Source: Fen-549 sp964636655 (GTDB lineage: Bacteria > Actinomycetota > Thermoleophilia > Gaiellales > Gaiellaceae). Taken from it: DNA of 64,000 bases. A model generated the notes under the pieces. That model ran no database searches. It had not been told where the DNA came from and worked only from the letters and a program-made list of their open reading frames with translations. The first letter of the stretch is position 1. Each line of letters begins with the position of its first letter. Shown piece after piece: positions 49,992-58,742 of this stretch. Where the stretch lies: NCBI GenBank assembly GCA_964636655.1, contig CAZWTK010000009.1, positions 3,366-67,365 of the forward strand. The letters run 5' to 3'. A program made the translations under genes and the position numbers.

Positions 49992-51405
49992 GCGGCTCGA
50001 TCCCGATCGCCTCCTGGGCACGAGCGCCGAGCAGCGCTCGCTGGCGCGTGGGCTCTACGACTCCGTTGCCCCGCTCCCCATCGTCAGCCCGCACGGGCAT
50101 GTTCCCGTCGAGCTGCTGGCCGATCCGGAGGCTCGCCTCGACCCGCCCGGCCGCCTCTTCGTCACGCACGATCATTACGTGCTGCGCATGCTCTACTCGC
50201 AGGGAATTCCGCTCGAGCAACTCGGCCTGCAACCGCTCGACGGAGGGCCGGCCGAGCAGGACGATCGCAAGGTCTGGCAGTGCTTCTGCGACAACTTCGA
50301 GCTTTTCTCCGGGACGCCGAGCGGGCTCTGGATCGCCGCGACCCTGAGCGACGTGTTCGAGTTCGAGGGGCGCCTCTCCAAGGCGAACGCTCAGGCCGTG
50401 TACGACCAGGTCGCCACGCGGCTCGAGTCGGCCGATTTCGCGCCCAGAGCCCTGCTCGACCGCTTTGGAATCGAGCTGCTGGCGACTACCGACTCGGCCG
50501 AGGCGGATCTCGAGCCGCACCGGCGCCTGCGTACGGATGGCCTTGCCGACCGGGTGCGACCGACCTTCCGGCCCGAGGCGGTGAGCACGCTCGGCGCCGC
50601 CGGCTGGCGGGCATCGTTGAACAGGCTCGAGACCGTCTCGAAGCGGGAGATCGGTACCTACCGGGCGTTCATGGAAGCACTCGAGGAACGCCGCGGGCAG
50701 TTCAAGGCGCTCGGAGCGATGGCGACCGACCACGCCAGTGAGTCGGTCCAAACGGAGAGACTCTCGGCGACAGAGGCCGAGACGATCTTCCGGCGTGCTC
50801 TCGGCGCAGGAGTCACGCCCGAGCAGGCCGAGCGCTTCGGTGCGCACATGCTCTGGGAGGCGGCGCGCATGAGCCGCGAGGACGGGCTGGTGATGCAGAT
50901 CCACGCCGGCAGCAGGCGCGATCACAACGCGGCGCTCGAGGAGCGCTTCGGGCACGACATCGGCGCCGACATCCCGCTGGCCCTCGACTGGACGCGCGGC
51001 CTGCGTCCGCTGCTGACGGCCCACGGCAACGACCCGCGCCTGCGCCTCGTTATCTCTACTCTCGACGAGAGCACGTACAGCCGTGAGCTGGCGCCGCTGG
51101 CCGGCCACTACCCCTCGATACTGCTCGGGCCGCCCTGGTGGTTCCACGACAGCCGAAACGGCATCGTTCGCTATCTCGACTCGGTCAGCGAGACGGCCGG
51201 CTTCGCCAATCTGGCCGGCTTCGCCGACGACGCGCACAACCTGGTCGCCATCCCCGCCCGCCACGACCTCTGGCGCCGCGTCACTTGCTCTTGGCTGGCC
51301 GACCGCGTGCTGCTCGGCATCCTCGACGAGGACGAGGCGACCCGGATCGCCGCGGAGCTAGCTTGCGGGCTGGCGCGACGCGCCTACAGGCTGCCCGAGC
51401 CGTAG
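49981..51405 (+). CDS. uxaC: Uronate isomerase (glucuronate isomerase)
   Basis: A 474-aa amidohydrolase-superfamily enzyme that isomerises D-glucuronate to D-fructuronate (or galacturonate to tagaturonate). Markers: VSPHGHVPVELLADPE with the metal-binding HxH, LFVTHDHYVLRMLYSQG, LATTDSAEADLEPHRRL, MQIHAGSRRDHNAALEERFG, and LGPPWWFHDSRNGI. Length fits the family (about 470 aa). Its GTG start lies within the last codons of the SDR gene (11-bp overlap), so the two are translationally coupled. Confidence 0.95.
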   Translation: MASERLDPDRLLGTSAEQRSLARGLYDSVAPLPIVSPHGHVPVELLADPEARLDPPGRLFVTHDHYVLRMLYSQGIPLEQLGLQPLDGGPAEQDDRKVWQCFCDNFELFSGTPSGLWIAATLSDVFEFEGRLSKANAQAVYDQVATRLESADFAPRALLDRFGIELLATTDSAEADLEPHRRLRTDGLADRVRPTFRPEAVSTLGAAGWRASLNRLETVSKREIGTYRAFMEALEERRGQFKALGAMATDHASESVQTERLSATEAETIFRRALGAGVTPEQAERFGAHMLWEAARMSREDGLVMQIHAGSRRDHNAALEERFGHDIGADIPLALDWTRGLRPLLTAHGNDPRLRLVISTLDESTYSRELAPLAGHYPSILLGPPWWFHDSRNGIVRYLDSVSETAGFANLAGFADDAHNLVAIPARHDLWRRVTCSWLADRVLLGILDEDEATRIAAELACGLARRAYRLPEP

Positions 51406-51428
51406 ACACGCTATTCAGCGCCCGACGG

Positions 51429-52376
51429 TCACGCCGCGGCCGGCGGAGGCTCCGACCAGGTCTGACGCGCCCGCGCCCAGTCGGGATCGTCGCGCCAGAT
51501 GAACGAGTCCTGCTTCAGGTCGGAGAGGGCTTGCGCCAGCTCCTCCCTGGTGTTCATCACGAACGGTCCGTAGCGGGCGATCGGCTCGCGCAGGGGCGCT
51601 CCTGAGACGAGCAGGAAGCGAACCGCTTTGCCGCTCGTCTGCACGCGCACCTCGTCGCCGTCGCCGAAGACGGCGAGCTGCGGAGCCTGCACCAGCTGGC
51701 CGTCGAGCTCGCCGCGATAGCCGAAGTCGCCGGCGACACCGAACGAGCCCTCGCCGCGAAAGACGTAGGCGAAGGCGTTGTGACCCCGCGGCACCGGTTG
51801 AACGAACGTGCAACCGGCCGGCATCTCGACGTCGATGTACTCCGGCTCGGCATAGATCTCGGTCACCGGGCCGGCTACGCCTCCCACCGCACCGGACACG
51901 ACGCGCACGCGCACGCCGTCGTCGCGCTCGACCAGCGGGATGCTCGCGGCGGCCACCTCCTGATAGCGCGGTTGCGACAGCTTCAGTTTCGCCGGCATGT
52001 TGACCCAGAGCTGAAAGCCGTCCATCTTTCCGTCGCGCGGCCTGGGCATCTCCTCGTGCATCAGACCGCCACCGGCCGTCATCCACTGCACGTCGCCGGG
52101 GCCGATGGCACCCGCGTGACCGAGCGTGTCTTTGTGGTCGACCTCGCCCGCGAGCATGTAGGTGACCGTCTCGATGCCGCGGTGCGGATGGAGTGGGAAG
52201 CCGGCCAGATAGTCCTCGGGGTCGTCCGACTCGAAGTGATCGAGGAGCAGGAAGGGATCGAGGTAATCGAGCGCCCAGCCGCCGATCGAGCGCTTCAGCT
52301 TGACCCCCGCCCCCTCGAGCGTGGGCTGCGGATCTATGATCCTGGTGACCGTTCGCGTGCGCAGACCGATGTCCAC
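51429..52376 (-). CDS. Pirin-family protein
   Basis: A 315-aa bicupin. The N-terminal cupin has the pirin metal motif in DHFESDDPEDYLAGFPLHPHRGIETVTYMLAGEVDHKD and a central DVQWMTAGGGLMHEEMP; the C-terminal cupin carries a typical ARYGPFVMNTREEL. Pirins act as iron-binding co-regulators or quercetinase-like dioxygenases. GTG 52376 follows AGAGAGG closely and is preferred; a GTG at 52391 is an alternative, and a much longer reading lacks family sequence. It is divergent from dxs. Confidence 0.9.
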   Translation of the reverse strand: MDIGLRTRTVTRIIDPQPTLEGAGVKLKRSIGGWALDYLDPFLLLDHFESDDPEDYLAGFPLHPHRGIETVTYMLAGEVDHKDTLGHAGAIGPGDVQWMTAGGGLMHEEMPRPRDGKMDGFQLWVNMPAKLKLSQPRYQEVAAASIPLVERDDGVRVRVVSGAVGGVAGPVTEIYAEPEYIDVEMPAGCTFVQPVPRGHNAFAYVFRGEGSFGVAGDFGYRGELDGQLVQAPQLAVFGDGDEVRVQTSGKAVRFLLVSGAPLREPIARYGPFVMNTREELAQALSDLKQDSFIWRDDPDWARARQTWSEPPPAAA

Positions 52377-52523
52377 CGTGACCTCTCTCACCGAGCGACG
52401 CCTCGGGTTTTCCCGTGAGCCCGGCGGGGAAAACCATCCGGTGTCGGGCCACCGCCCTCCCGCGATGACTCCAGAGCACAGGAACACTCCCACGCGATGT
52501 GCCGCAGGAGGTATGGTCCCGCG

Positions 52524-54506
52524 GTGACGCGCGTGCTGGATCGGATCGACTCGCCGCAAGACCTACGCGGGCTCAGCGAAGACGAGCTGCAGCAGGTGGC
52601 GCAGGAGATCCGCGAGGAGATCATCGAGACCGTCGGGGAAGTCGGAGGCCACTTCGCCGCCAACCTCGGAACCTGTGAGCTGGCGGTCGCGCTCCACTCC
52701 CTGCTCGACTCGCCGCGCGACAAGATCCTCTGGGACGTCGGCCACCAGGCCTACCCGCACAAGGTTCTCACGGGCCGGCGCGACCGCCTGGCCACGATCC
52801 GCTCCTACGGCGGGCTTGCGCCGTTCTGCTCGATCTTCGAATCCGAGCACGACGCGGTCGGCGGCGGGCACGCCTCGACCTCGATCGGCTGCGCGGTTGG
52901 CTTCAAGGAGGCGATGCTGCGCGGGATCGGTGAGGACGGGCATGTGGTAGCCGTTATCGGCGACGGCGGGATGACCGGAGGCGCCGCGTTCGAGGCGATC
53001 CACCAGGCGGGTGGCCTGGAAACGCCGATCGTCGTGGTGCTGAACGACAACGGCATGTCGATCGCGCCCAATGTCGGTGCGCTCTCGCGCCTGCTCACAA
53101 GAGCGCGGCTGAACTCGAACCTCTGGCACGCCCGCGAGGGCGTGGAGGATCGCCTGCGCCAGCTGCCGGATGGAATCGGCGGCGTCTTCGACCGCTTGGG
53201 GCGGCAGGTCAAGGGGTCGCTCAGGGCGCTCAACGCCGCGGGCCTGCTGTGGGAGGAGTTCGGCTTCGCCTACGTCGGCGTCGTCGACGGTCACGATGTG
53301 AGGTCGCTGCGCTCGGCGCTGACCGCCGCGCTCGGCGCGGAGCGACCGGTCGTCGTGCACGTTGCGACGGTCAAGGGTAGGGGTTTCGCGCCGGCGGAGG
53401 ACGGCGGCCTGGCCGGCATGGAGAAGTGGCACGCGGCGAACCCGAAGTCGATTGCGAACGGCAAGCCGAACGGCGCCGTCTCGTCATCGGCCTCGCGGCC
53501 GGCGGATTACACGACGGTCTTCGGAGGCGCGCTCGTCGAGGAGTGCCGGCGCGACGAGCGAATCATCGGCATCACCGCTGCGATGAGCTCGGGCACCGGC
53601 CTGAACCTCCTGCAACAGGAGCTGCCCGAGCGCTACTTTGACGTCGGCATCGCCGAGCAGCAGGCGGTGCTGTTCGCGGCCGGACTGGCGCTTCAGGGCG
53701 CGAAGCCGGTGTGCGCGATCTACTCCACCTTCCTGCAGCGCGCCTACGACCAGATCCTGCACGACGTGTGCCTGCAGCATCTGAACGTCGTGTTTGCGAT
53801 GGACCGCGCCGGTCTCGTCGGCGAGGACGGCGCCACGCACCACGGCGCCTTCGACATCGCCTACCTGCGCTCGCTGCCGAACATCGTGCTGATGGCGCCG
53901 CGCGACGAGGCCATGCTCGTACACATGCTGCACACGGCGCTCCTCTACGACGACGGCCCGATCGCGTTGCGCTATCCGCGCGGCGAGGGGCAGGGCGTGC
54001 CGCTTCCGGCGCTGCCCGAGCAGCTGGAGATCGGCACAGCCGAGCTACTACGACGTGGTGAGCGCGTCGCGCTCGTCGGCTACGGCAGAGGAGTACAGAA
54101 GGCGCTCGAGGCGGCGGATCTGCTTGCCGCAGAGGGTCTCGAGACAACGGTCGCCGACGCCCGCTTTGCAAAACCGCTCGACGCCGAGCTCCTACGCCGC
54201 CTCGTACGCGAGCATGAGCTGCTGGTAACGGTCGAGGATGGTGTGCTGGCGGGTGGCTTTGGCACCGCCTGCTGGGAGCTTCTCTCCGAGCAGGGCCAGG
54301 CGCCCCAGATTCTCCGCATCGGTCTGCCCGATCGCTTCGTCGCGCACGGCGCGCCGCCTCTCCTCCACGCCGAGGTTGGATTCACCGGCGAGCGTATCGC
54401 CGAGCAGATCGAGGCGGCGCTTCCAGGCGGAATCGGCTCGAAGCGCCTGCTTCACGTCGCGCGAGCCGGCGCCGGCGGAGCGCGGCGGCGCCGCGGCGAG
54501 CGCTGA
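52524..54506 (+). CDS. dxs: 1-deoxy-D-xylulose-5-phosphate synthase
   Basis: A 660-aa thiamine-diphosphate enzyme, the first step of the MEP isoprenoid pathway. Markers: GGHFAANLGTCELAVALH, WDVGHQAYPHKVLTGR, the GDGGMTGGAAFEAIHQAG and LNDNGMSIAPNVGALS region that binds ThDP-Mg, VDGHDVRSLRSAL, and in the transketolase-like second half FDVGIAEQQAVLFAAGLAL and RAGLVGEDGATHHGAFD. The start is GTG 52524, 11 nt after AGGAGGT; the extension to 52497 is not family-like. It is divergent from the pirin gene. Confidence 0.96.
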   Translation: MTRVLDRIDSPQDLRGLSEDELQQVAQEIREEIIETVGEVGGHFAANLGTCELAVALHSLLDSPRDKILWDVGHQAYPHKVLTGRRDRLATIRSYGGLAPFCSIFESEHDAVGGGHASTSIGCAVGFKEAMLRGIGEDGHVVAVIGDGGMTGGAAFEAIHQAGGLETPIVVVLNDNGMSIAPNVGALSRLLTRARLNSNLWHAREGVEDRLRQLPDGIGGVFDRLGRQVKGSLRALNAAGLLWEEFGFAYVGVVDGHDVRSLRSALTAALGAERPVVVHVATVKGRGFAPAEDGGLAGMEKWHAANPKSIANGKPNGAVSSSASRPADYTTVFGGALVEECRRDERIIGITAAMSSGTGLNLLQQELPERYFDVGIAEQQAVLFAAGLALQGAKPVCAIYSTFLQRAYDQILHDVCLQHLNVVFAMDRAGLVGEDGATHHGAFDIAYLRSLPNIVLMAPRDEAMLVHMLHTALLYDDGPIALRYPRGEGQGVPLPALPEQLEIGTAELLRRGERVALVGYGRGVQKALEAADLLAAEGLETTVADARFAKPLDAELLRRLVREHELLVTVEDGVLAGGFGTACWELLSEQGQAPQILRIGLPDRFVAHGAPPLLHAEVGFTGERIAEQIEAALPGGIGSKRLLHVARAGAGGARRRRGER

Positions 54507-54526
54507 GGCGAGATTCGACGCCGCGA

Positions 54527-55372
54527 TCAGGCTCCGGCCGCGACCAGGACCCAGTCGGTAGCGAAGCCCGCCATCAACCCGAGCACGAGACCCCAGGTCA
54601 CGAGCCGCTGTAACCCGAAGCCGCGGTTCACGTTCAGTAGCTCGATCACGACGTAGAGGATCGAGCCGGCGGCGAGCGCGAGAAAGGCGATCGAGACGGC
54701 CTCGGAGACCCAGGCCTGACCGAGGAGCGTTCCCACGAACGTCGGCCCGCCACCGATCAGCCCGAGCGCCACCAAAAAGCGCCAACTCGGCCGCTCTCCC
54801 CCGCTTGGAAGCGGGGCAACGATACCGAAGCCCTCGGTCGCGTTGTGCAGGCCGAAGCCGATCACCAGTACGAGCGCAAGCCTCGTCTCTCCGCCGGCCG
54901 CCGACTGGCCGATCGCCAGCCCCTCGGCGAAGTTGTGCAGCCCGATACCGGTGGCGATCAGGAGAGCAAGCCGGCGCGCCGAGGCCCGATCTAGAGCCCT
55001 TCGTCCCGCGGGCGCGGCGGCCGGGGCCCCGATCGCCATCGACGCCCTGCCGCCTCGGCGGCGCTCGGCCCAGCTTTCGTAGTAGATGAGGCCGAGCAGC
55101 CCCAGCCCCAGACAGGCGGCGAAGAGCGATGCGAACCCGAGGAAACGAAGCCAGGAGCCACCGTGGTCGGCGGCCAGAGTGAGCGCCGACTCGATCGGCT
55201 CGCTGGCGGCGGTCACGACGTCCCAGAACAGAAACACGAGGATGCCCGTCGCGGTCGCGCTCAAGAACGCTTTCGGGCTCGGGCTCGGGTTGCGCAGGCG
55301 CCCGACCGGCAGACCGAGATAGATGGTGAAGCCGGCGATCGCGCCGAGCACGAGAATCTGAGCCGTCGACAT
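54527..55372 (-). CDS. ZIP-family metal transporter
   Basis: A 281-aa membrane protein with about eight helices. The metal-binding helices read GIGLHNFAEGLAIGQS and GFGLHNATEGFGIVAP, the HNxxEG pair that defines ZIP transporters. A cytoplasmic loop (about residues 100-135) is Ala- and Arg-rich rather than His-rich. It probably imports zinc or another divalent metal. It converges with dxs (20-bp gap). Confidence 0.92.
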   Translation of the reverse strand: MSTAQILVLGAIAGFTIYLGLPVGRLRNPSPSPKAFLSATATGILVFLFWDVVTAASEPIESALTLAADHGGSWLRFLGFASLFAACLGLGLLGLIYYESWAERRRGGRASMAIGAPAAAPAGRRALDRASARRLALLIATGIGLHNFAEGLAIGQSAAGGETRLALVLVIGFGLHNATEGFGIVAPLPSGGERPSWRFLVALGLIGGGPTFVGTLLGQAWVSEAVSIAFLALAAGSILYVVIELLNVNRGFGLQRLVTWGLVLGLMAGFATDWVLVAAGA

Positions 55373-55507
55373 AGAGAGTGCGAGCTACTTACCTGTTTCG
55401 AGCGGATCTCTCACCAAGGACGCGGCGCGAGGGCGGTCCGGCCGGCTCCCGGCCGGTCGCGAAGGCCTAAGCTCTCAAGGTGACCGCGACGGACAGCAAG
55501 GAACCGT

Positions 55508-55954
55508 TTGCCTGAGGCGGACGAAGAGCTGAAGCAGTTCATGAGCTTCTGGTTCCGCGGCCTGACGAGCGGGCTCGAGAGAGTCGACGCCTCCGCGCGA
55601 GAGGCGATCCTGAGCGAGTGCGGCAAGGCCTGCGCGCGCTCTTATACCGCCGCGGTCTTCATGCAAGCCAGGAGAAACAGCGACGGCATGAGCGGCTTTC
55701 TGACCGCGCTGGCCTCGAGCTTCCCGGGCGCCCGCTACGAGCTGATCGGCGCCGATCGAATCAGGGTGCTGTATTCGGAGTGCGGCTGCGACCTGGTCGA
55801 GAGCGGGCTCGTAACCTCGCCGCTACTTTGCGAATGCTCGGCACACAACCTGAGAGAGAACTTCGAGCAGGCGCTGGAAAGACCGGTCTCGGTCACGCTC
55901 GAGCGCTCGATTCTCCAAGGCGCGAGCGAGTGTGAGTTCTTGGTCTCTCTCTAG
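55508..55954 (+). CDS. Cys-rich putative sensor protein
   Basis: A 148-aa soluble protein from TTG 55508 with AAGGA just upstream. Cys residues cluster in three places: SECGKACARSYT, YSECGCD and LLCECSAHNLRENFEQAL. The C-terminus LERSILQGASECEFLVSL resembles the end of V4R/hydrocarbon-binding or ATC-hydrolase-like sensor domains. A ligand- or metal-responsive role is suggested by these Cys and by its position 79 bp upstream of the copper operon on the same strand. Not assigned to a family. Confidence 0.65.
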   Translation: MPEADEELKQFMSFWFRGLTSGLERVDASAREAILSECGKACARSYTAAVFMQARRNSDGMSGFLTALASSFPGARYELIGADRIRVLYSECGCDLVESGLVTSPLLCECSAHNLRENFEQALERPVSVTLERSILQGASECEFLVSL

Positions 55955-55985
55955 ACCGAGGAGCTCGGGAGGACTAGGAGTTTGT

Positions 55986-56013
55986 TTGCTAACATACCCT
56001 CTAGGGGTATACT
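55986..56013 (+). promoter_or_regulatory. copZ-copA-csoR promoter with CsoR operator
   Basis: A -35 like TTGCTA (55986-55991) and -10 TATACT (56008-56013) with a 16-bp spacer. Over them lies ATACCCTCTAGGGGTAT (55994-56010), the inverted repeat typical of CsoR copper-sensing repressors; its right half overlaps the -10 box. AGGAGG before copZ follows. Copper-bound CsoR should leave this site and switch the operon on. Confidence 0.85.
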
Positions 56014-56032
56014 CAGTACGAGGAGGAAACGG

Positions 56033-56233
56033 ATGACCGAAATCACATACCTGGTCCCAGACATGACCTGCAGTCACTGCGAGCACGCGGTCTCGTCCGA
56101 GTTGAGCAGTGTCGCGGGCGTTGGCTCGGTGCAGGTCGATCTCGAGACGAAGAAGGTAGTCGTCAGCGGCGAGGATCTCGACGACGCTGCTTTGCGCGCC
56201 GCGATCGAGGAAGCCGGCTACGAGGCGAAGTAA
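56033..56233 (+). CDS. copZ: Copper chaperone CopZ (HMA domain)
   Basis: A 66-aa heavy-metal-associated domain protein: MTEITYLVPDMTCSHCEHAV with the CxxC copper site, then VGSVQVDLETKKVVVSGEDL and a C-terminal IEEAGYEAK. It hands Cu(I) to the CopA ATPase. AGGAGG is upstream of ATG 56033; the longer in-frame reading is not supported. The stop overlaps the copA start (TAATG). Confidence 0.93.
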   Translation: MTEITYLVPDMTCSHCEHAVSSELSSVAGVGSVQVDLETKKVVVSGEDLDDAALRAAIEEAGYEAK

Positions 56234-58380
56234 TGGCGGGCGGCGTCCCTACAAGTGAGCGCGAGGAGCTGCGCCTCGATCTCGAGGGCATGACCTGCGC
56301 GTCGTGCGCCGCGCGCATCGAGCGCAAGCTGAACAAGCTGGAGGGCGTCGAGGCGACGGTCAACTTCGCCACCGAGCAGGCGACCGTCAACTTTGACCCC
56401 TCGGTGACGGAGGGCGAGCTGGTCGAAACCGTCGAGTCGATCGGCTACGGCGCCAGCCCTGTTCATCCCGGCCACCAGCCAGGTCGCGACGGCGCCGAGG
56501 AGCACGCTCACCGCCATCTCGACGAGCCGCTGAAGAAGCTTCAGCTCAGACTCGCAATAGCGATCGCGCTGACCGTTCCGGTCGCGCTCCTGGCGATGAT
56601 CTCGCCGCTTCAGTTCGCGAGCTGGGAGTGGTTGGCCCTGGCGCTGGCCACGCCGGTCGTCTTCTGGAGCGGGCTCGGCTTCCACCGGGTCGCTCTCAAG
56701 AACGCCCGTCACGCCGACGCCTCGATGGACACGCTGATCTCGATGGGCACGCTGGCCGCCTGGGGCTGGTCGACGGTCGTGCTCGTGGGCGGCCTTGCCG
56801 CCAGCACCTACTTCGAGGCGGCGGCGGCAATCACGACTCTGATCTTGCTCGGCCGCTACCTGGAGGCGCGCGCCAGGGGGCGCTCCTCGGAGGCGATCCG
56901 GCGCCTGCTCGAGCTCGGCGCCAAGGAGGCCCGCCTCCTGCGCGGCGGCGAGGAGGTACTGGTTCCGATCGACGAGCTCGCCGTCGGCGATCTGTTCGTC
57001 GTGCGCCCGGGCGAGAAGATAGCGACCGACGGCGTCGTCGTGGAGGGAGCCTCGGCGCTGGACGAGTCGCTCCTGACCGGCGAGTCGGTGCCGGTGGAGG
57101 TCTCCCCTGGGAGCGAGGCGGCCGGAGCGACGGTCAACACCTACGGCCGCATGGTCGTGCGCGCGACCAGGGTCGGCTCCGAGACGGCTCTGGCGCAGAT
57201 CGCGCGCCTGGTCGAGGCCGCGCAGTCGGGCAAGGCGCCCGTGCAGCGGCTGGCCGACCGCATCTCGGCGGTCTTCGTACCGGCCGTGATCGTGATTTCG
57301 TTGGCGACGCTCGCCGGCTGGCTCGCTTACGGCGGCTCGGCCTCGGCGGCCTTCACGGCGGCGGTGGCGGTGCTGATCATCGCCTGCCCGTGCGCGCTCG
57401 GCCTGGCGACGCCGACCGCGCTGATGGTCGGAACCGGCCGCGGCGCCCAGCTCGGCATCCTGATCAAGGGCCCGCAGATCCTCGAGCAGACGCGCAAGAT
57501 CGACACGATCGTGCTCGACAAGACCGGCACGATCACCGAGGGGAAGATGGAGCTGGCCGAGCTGACGCCGCGGAACGGCGCCACGCGCGCCGAGGTGCTG
57601 CGGCTGGCCGGGGCGGTCGAGGCCGCCTCGGAGCATCCGATTGCCGATGCGGTCGCGCGCGCGGCCAGGGCCGAGCTCGGCAAGCTGCCTCCCGTCTTGG
57701 ACTTCCGCAACAGCCCCGGCCTCGGCGTGGTTGGCACCGTTGAGGGACGCGAGGTCACGGTTGGGCGAAGCGGCGGACGGATCGCCGTCTCCTGGGACGG
57801 CGCCGAGCGAGCCACGCTCGAGGTCAAAGACAGGGTCAAGCCCACGAGCGCCGAGGCGATCGCCGAGCTGAAGCGGCTCGGTCTGACGCCGGTACTTCTC
57901 TCGGGCGATGCGAAGGCGATTGCCGATGCGGTTGCCCGCGAGGTCGGGATCGAGCGCGTGCTGGCGGAGGTTCTCCCCGCCGACAAGGTTCGAGAGGTGA
58001 GGCGCCTACAGGAAGCGGGCGGGGTCGTGGCAATGGTCGGAGACGGCGTCAACGACGCTCCCGCTCTCGCCCAGGCCGACCTCGGGCTGGCGATCGGCAG
58101 CGGCACCGACGTGGCGATCGAGGCCTCCGACCTGACGCTCGTCTCGGGCGACCTGCGCGCCGCCGCCGATGCGATCCGCCTGGCGCGGCGCACGCTGCGC
58201 ACGATCAAGGGCAACCTGTTCTGGGCCTTCGCCTACAACGTCGCGGCAATCCCGCTGGCGGTGAGCGGCGTGCTCAACCCTATAATCGCCGCGGCGGCGA
58301 TGGCCTTCTCCAGCGTCTTTGTCGTCACCAACTCCTTGCGGCTGCGCCGCTTCCACTCGCGAAGGGAGAGCACGGCATGA
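56233..58380 (+). CDS. copA: Copper-exporting P1B-type ATPase CopA
   Basis: A 715-aa membrane ATPase that expels Cu(I). One N-terminal HMA domain (LEGMTCASCAARIERKLNKL) is followed by a short His-containing linker (HPGHQPGRDGAEEHAHRH) and eight predicted TM helices. Also present: phosphatase TGES in LLTGESVPVEVSPGS, the Cu(I) site CPCALGLATPTALMVGTG, phosphorylation site VLDKTGTITEGK, HP motif EAASEHPIADA, and hinge MVGDGVNDAPALAQADLG. Residues needed for activity are intact. It is flanked by copZ and csoR, with a 4-bp overlap at its 3' end. Confidence 0.97.
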   Translation: MAGGVPTSEREELRLDLEGMTCASCAARIERKLNKLEGVEATVNFATEQATVNFDPSVTEGELVETVESIGYGASPVHPGHQPGRDGAEEHAHRHLDEPLKKLQLRLAIAIALTVPVALLAMISPLQFASWEWLALALATPVVFWSGLGFHRVALKNARHADASMDTLISMGTLAAWGWSTVVLVGGLAASTYFEAAAAITTLILLGRYLEARARGRSSEAIRRLLELGAKEARLLRGGEEVLVPIDELAVGDLFVVRPGEKIATDGVVVEGASALDESLLTGESVPVEVSPGSEAAGATVNTYGRMVVRATRVGSETALAQIARLVEAAQSGKAPVQRLADRISAVFVPAVIVISLATLAGWLAYGGSASAAFTAAVAVLIIACPCALGLATPTALMVGTGRGAQLGILIKGPQILEQTRKIDTIVLDKTGTITEGKMELAELTPRNGATRAEVLRLAGAVEAASEHPIADAVARAARAELGKLPPVLDFRNSPGLGVVGTVEGREVTVGRSGGRIAVSWDGAERATLEVKDRVKPTSAEAIAELKRLGLTPVLLSGDAKAIADAVAREVGIERVLAEVLPADKVREVRRLQEAGGVVAMVGDGVNDAPALAQADLGLAIGSGTDVAIEASDLTLVSGDLRAAADAIRLARRTLRTIKGNLFWAFAYNVAAIPLAVSGVLNPIIAAAAMAFSSVFVVTNSLRLRRFHSRRESTA

Positions 58381-58688
58381 CCGGGACCGAGCAGGAACAG
58401 AAGCACGGCTACAGCCCGCGCAAGGACGCGCTGGCCAAGCGCCTGCACCGGATCGAGGGTCAGGTGCGCGGAATCGAGAAGATGGTGCTCGATGACCGCT
58501 ACTGCATCGACGTCCTCACCCAGATCGCGGCCGTGAACACGGCGCTCGAGAGCCTGGCGTTCGAGATCCTGGACGATCACGTGAACCACTGCGTGGCGGG
58601 CGCGCTCGCCTCGGGTGACGAAGAGATCGCCGCCGAGAAGAGCCGCGAGCTGCTCGAAGCCGTTCAGCGCTTCACCAAGACGCGCTGA
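58377..58688 (+). CDS. csoR: Copper-sensing repressor CsoR
   Basis: A 103-aa DUF156/CsoR repressor: RLHRIEGQVRGIEKMVLDDR with the family helix, and the Cu(I) ligands Cys (DRYCIDVLTQ), His and Cys (DDHVNHCVAGAL), that is the Cys-His-Cys set of copper sensors rather than the formaldehyde or nickel variants. ATG 58377 overlaps the copA stop by 4 bp, making it the last gene of the operon it probably represses through the site at 55994-56010. Confidence 0.95.
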   Translation: MTGTEQEQKHGYSPRKDALAKRLHRIEGQVRGIEKMVLDDRYCIDVLTQIAAVNTALESLAFEILDDHVNHCVAGALASGDEEIAAEKSRELLEAVQRFTKTR

Positions 58689-58742
58689 GCTCGGAATCGG
58701 CCGGTCGCGGCGGGCGCGTTCGCGCGCGGGCTAGAGTCCGGC

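Noticed and set aside
56218..57636. 472-codon minus-strand frame opposite copA
   Set aside because: Shadow of copA; rich in Arg, Gly and Asp with no domain, while copA has every P-type ATPase motif.
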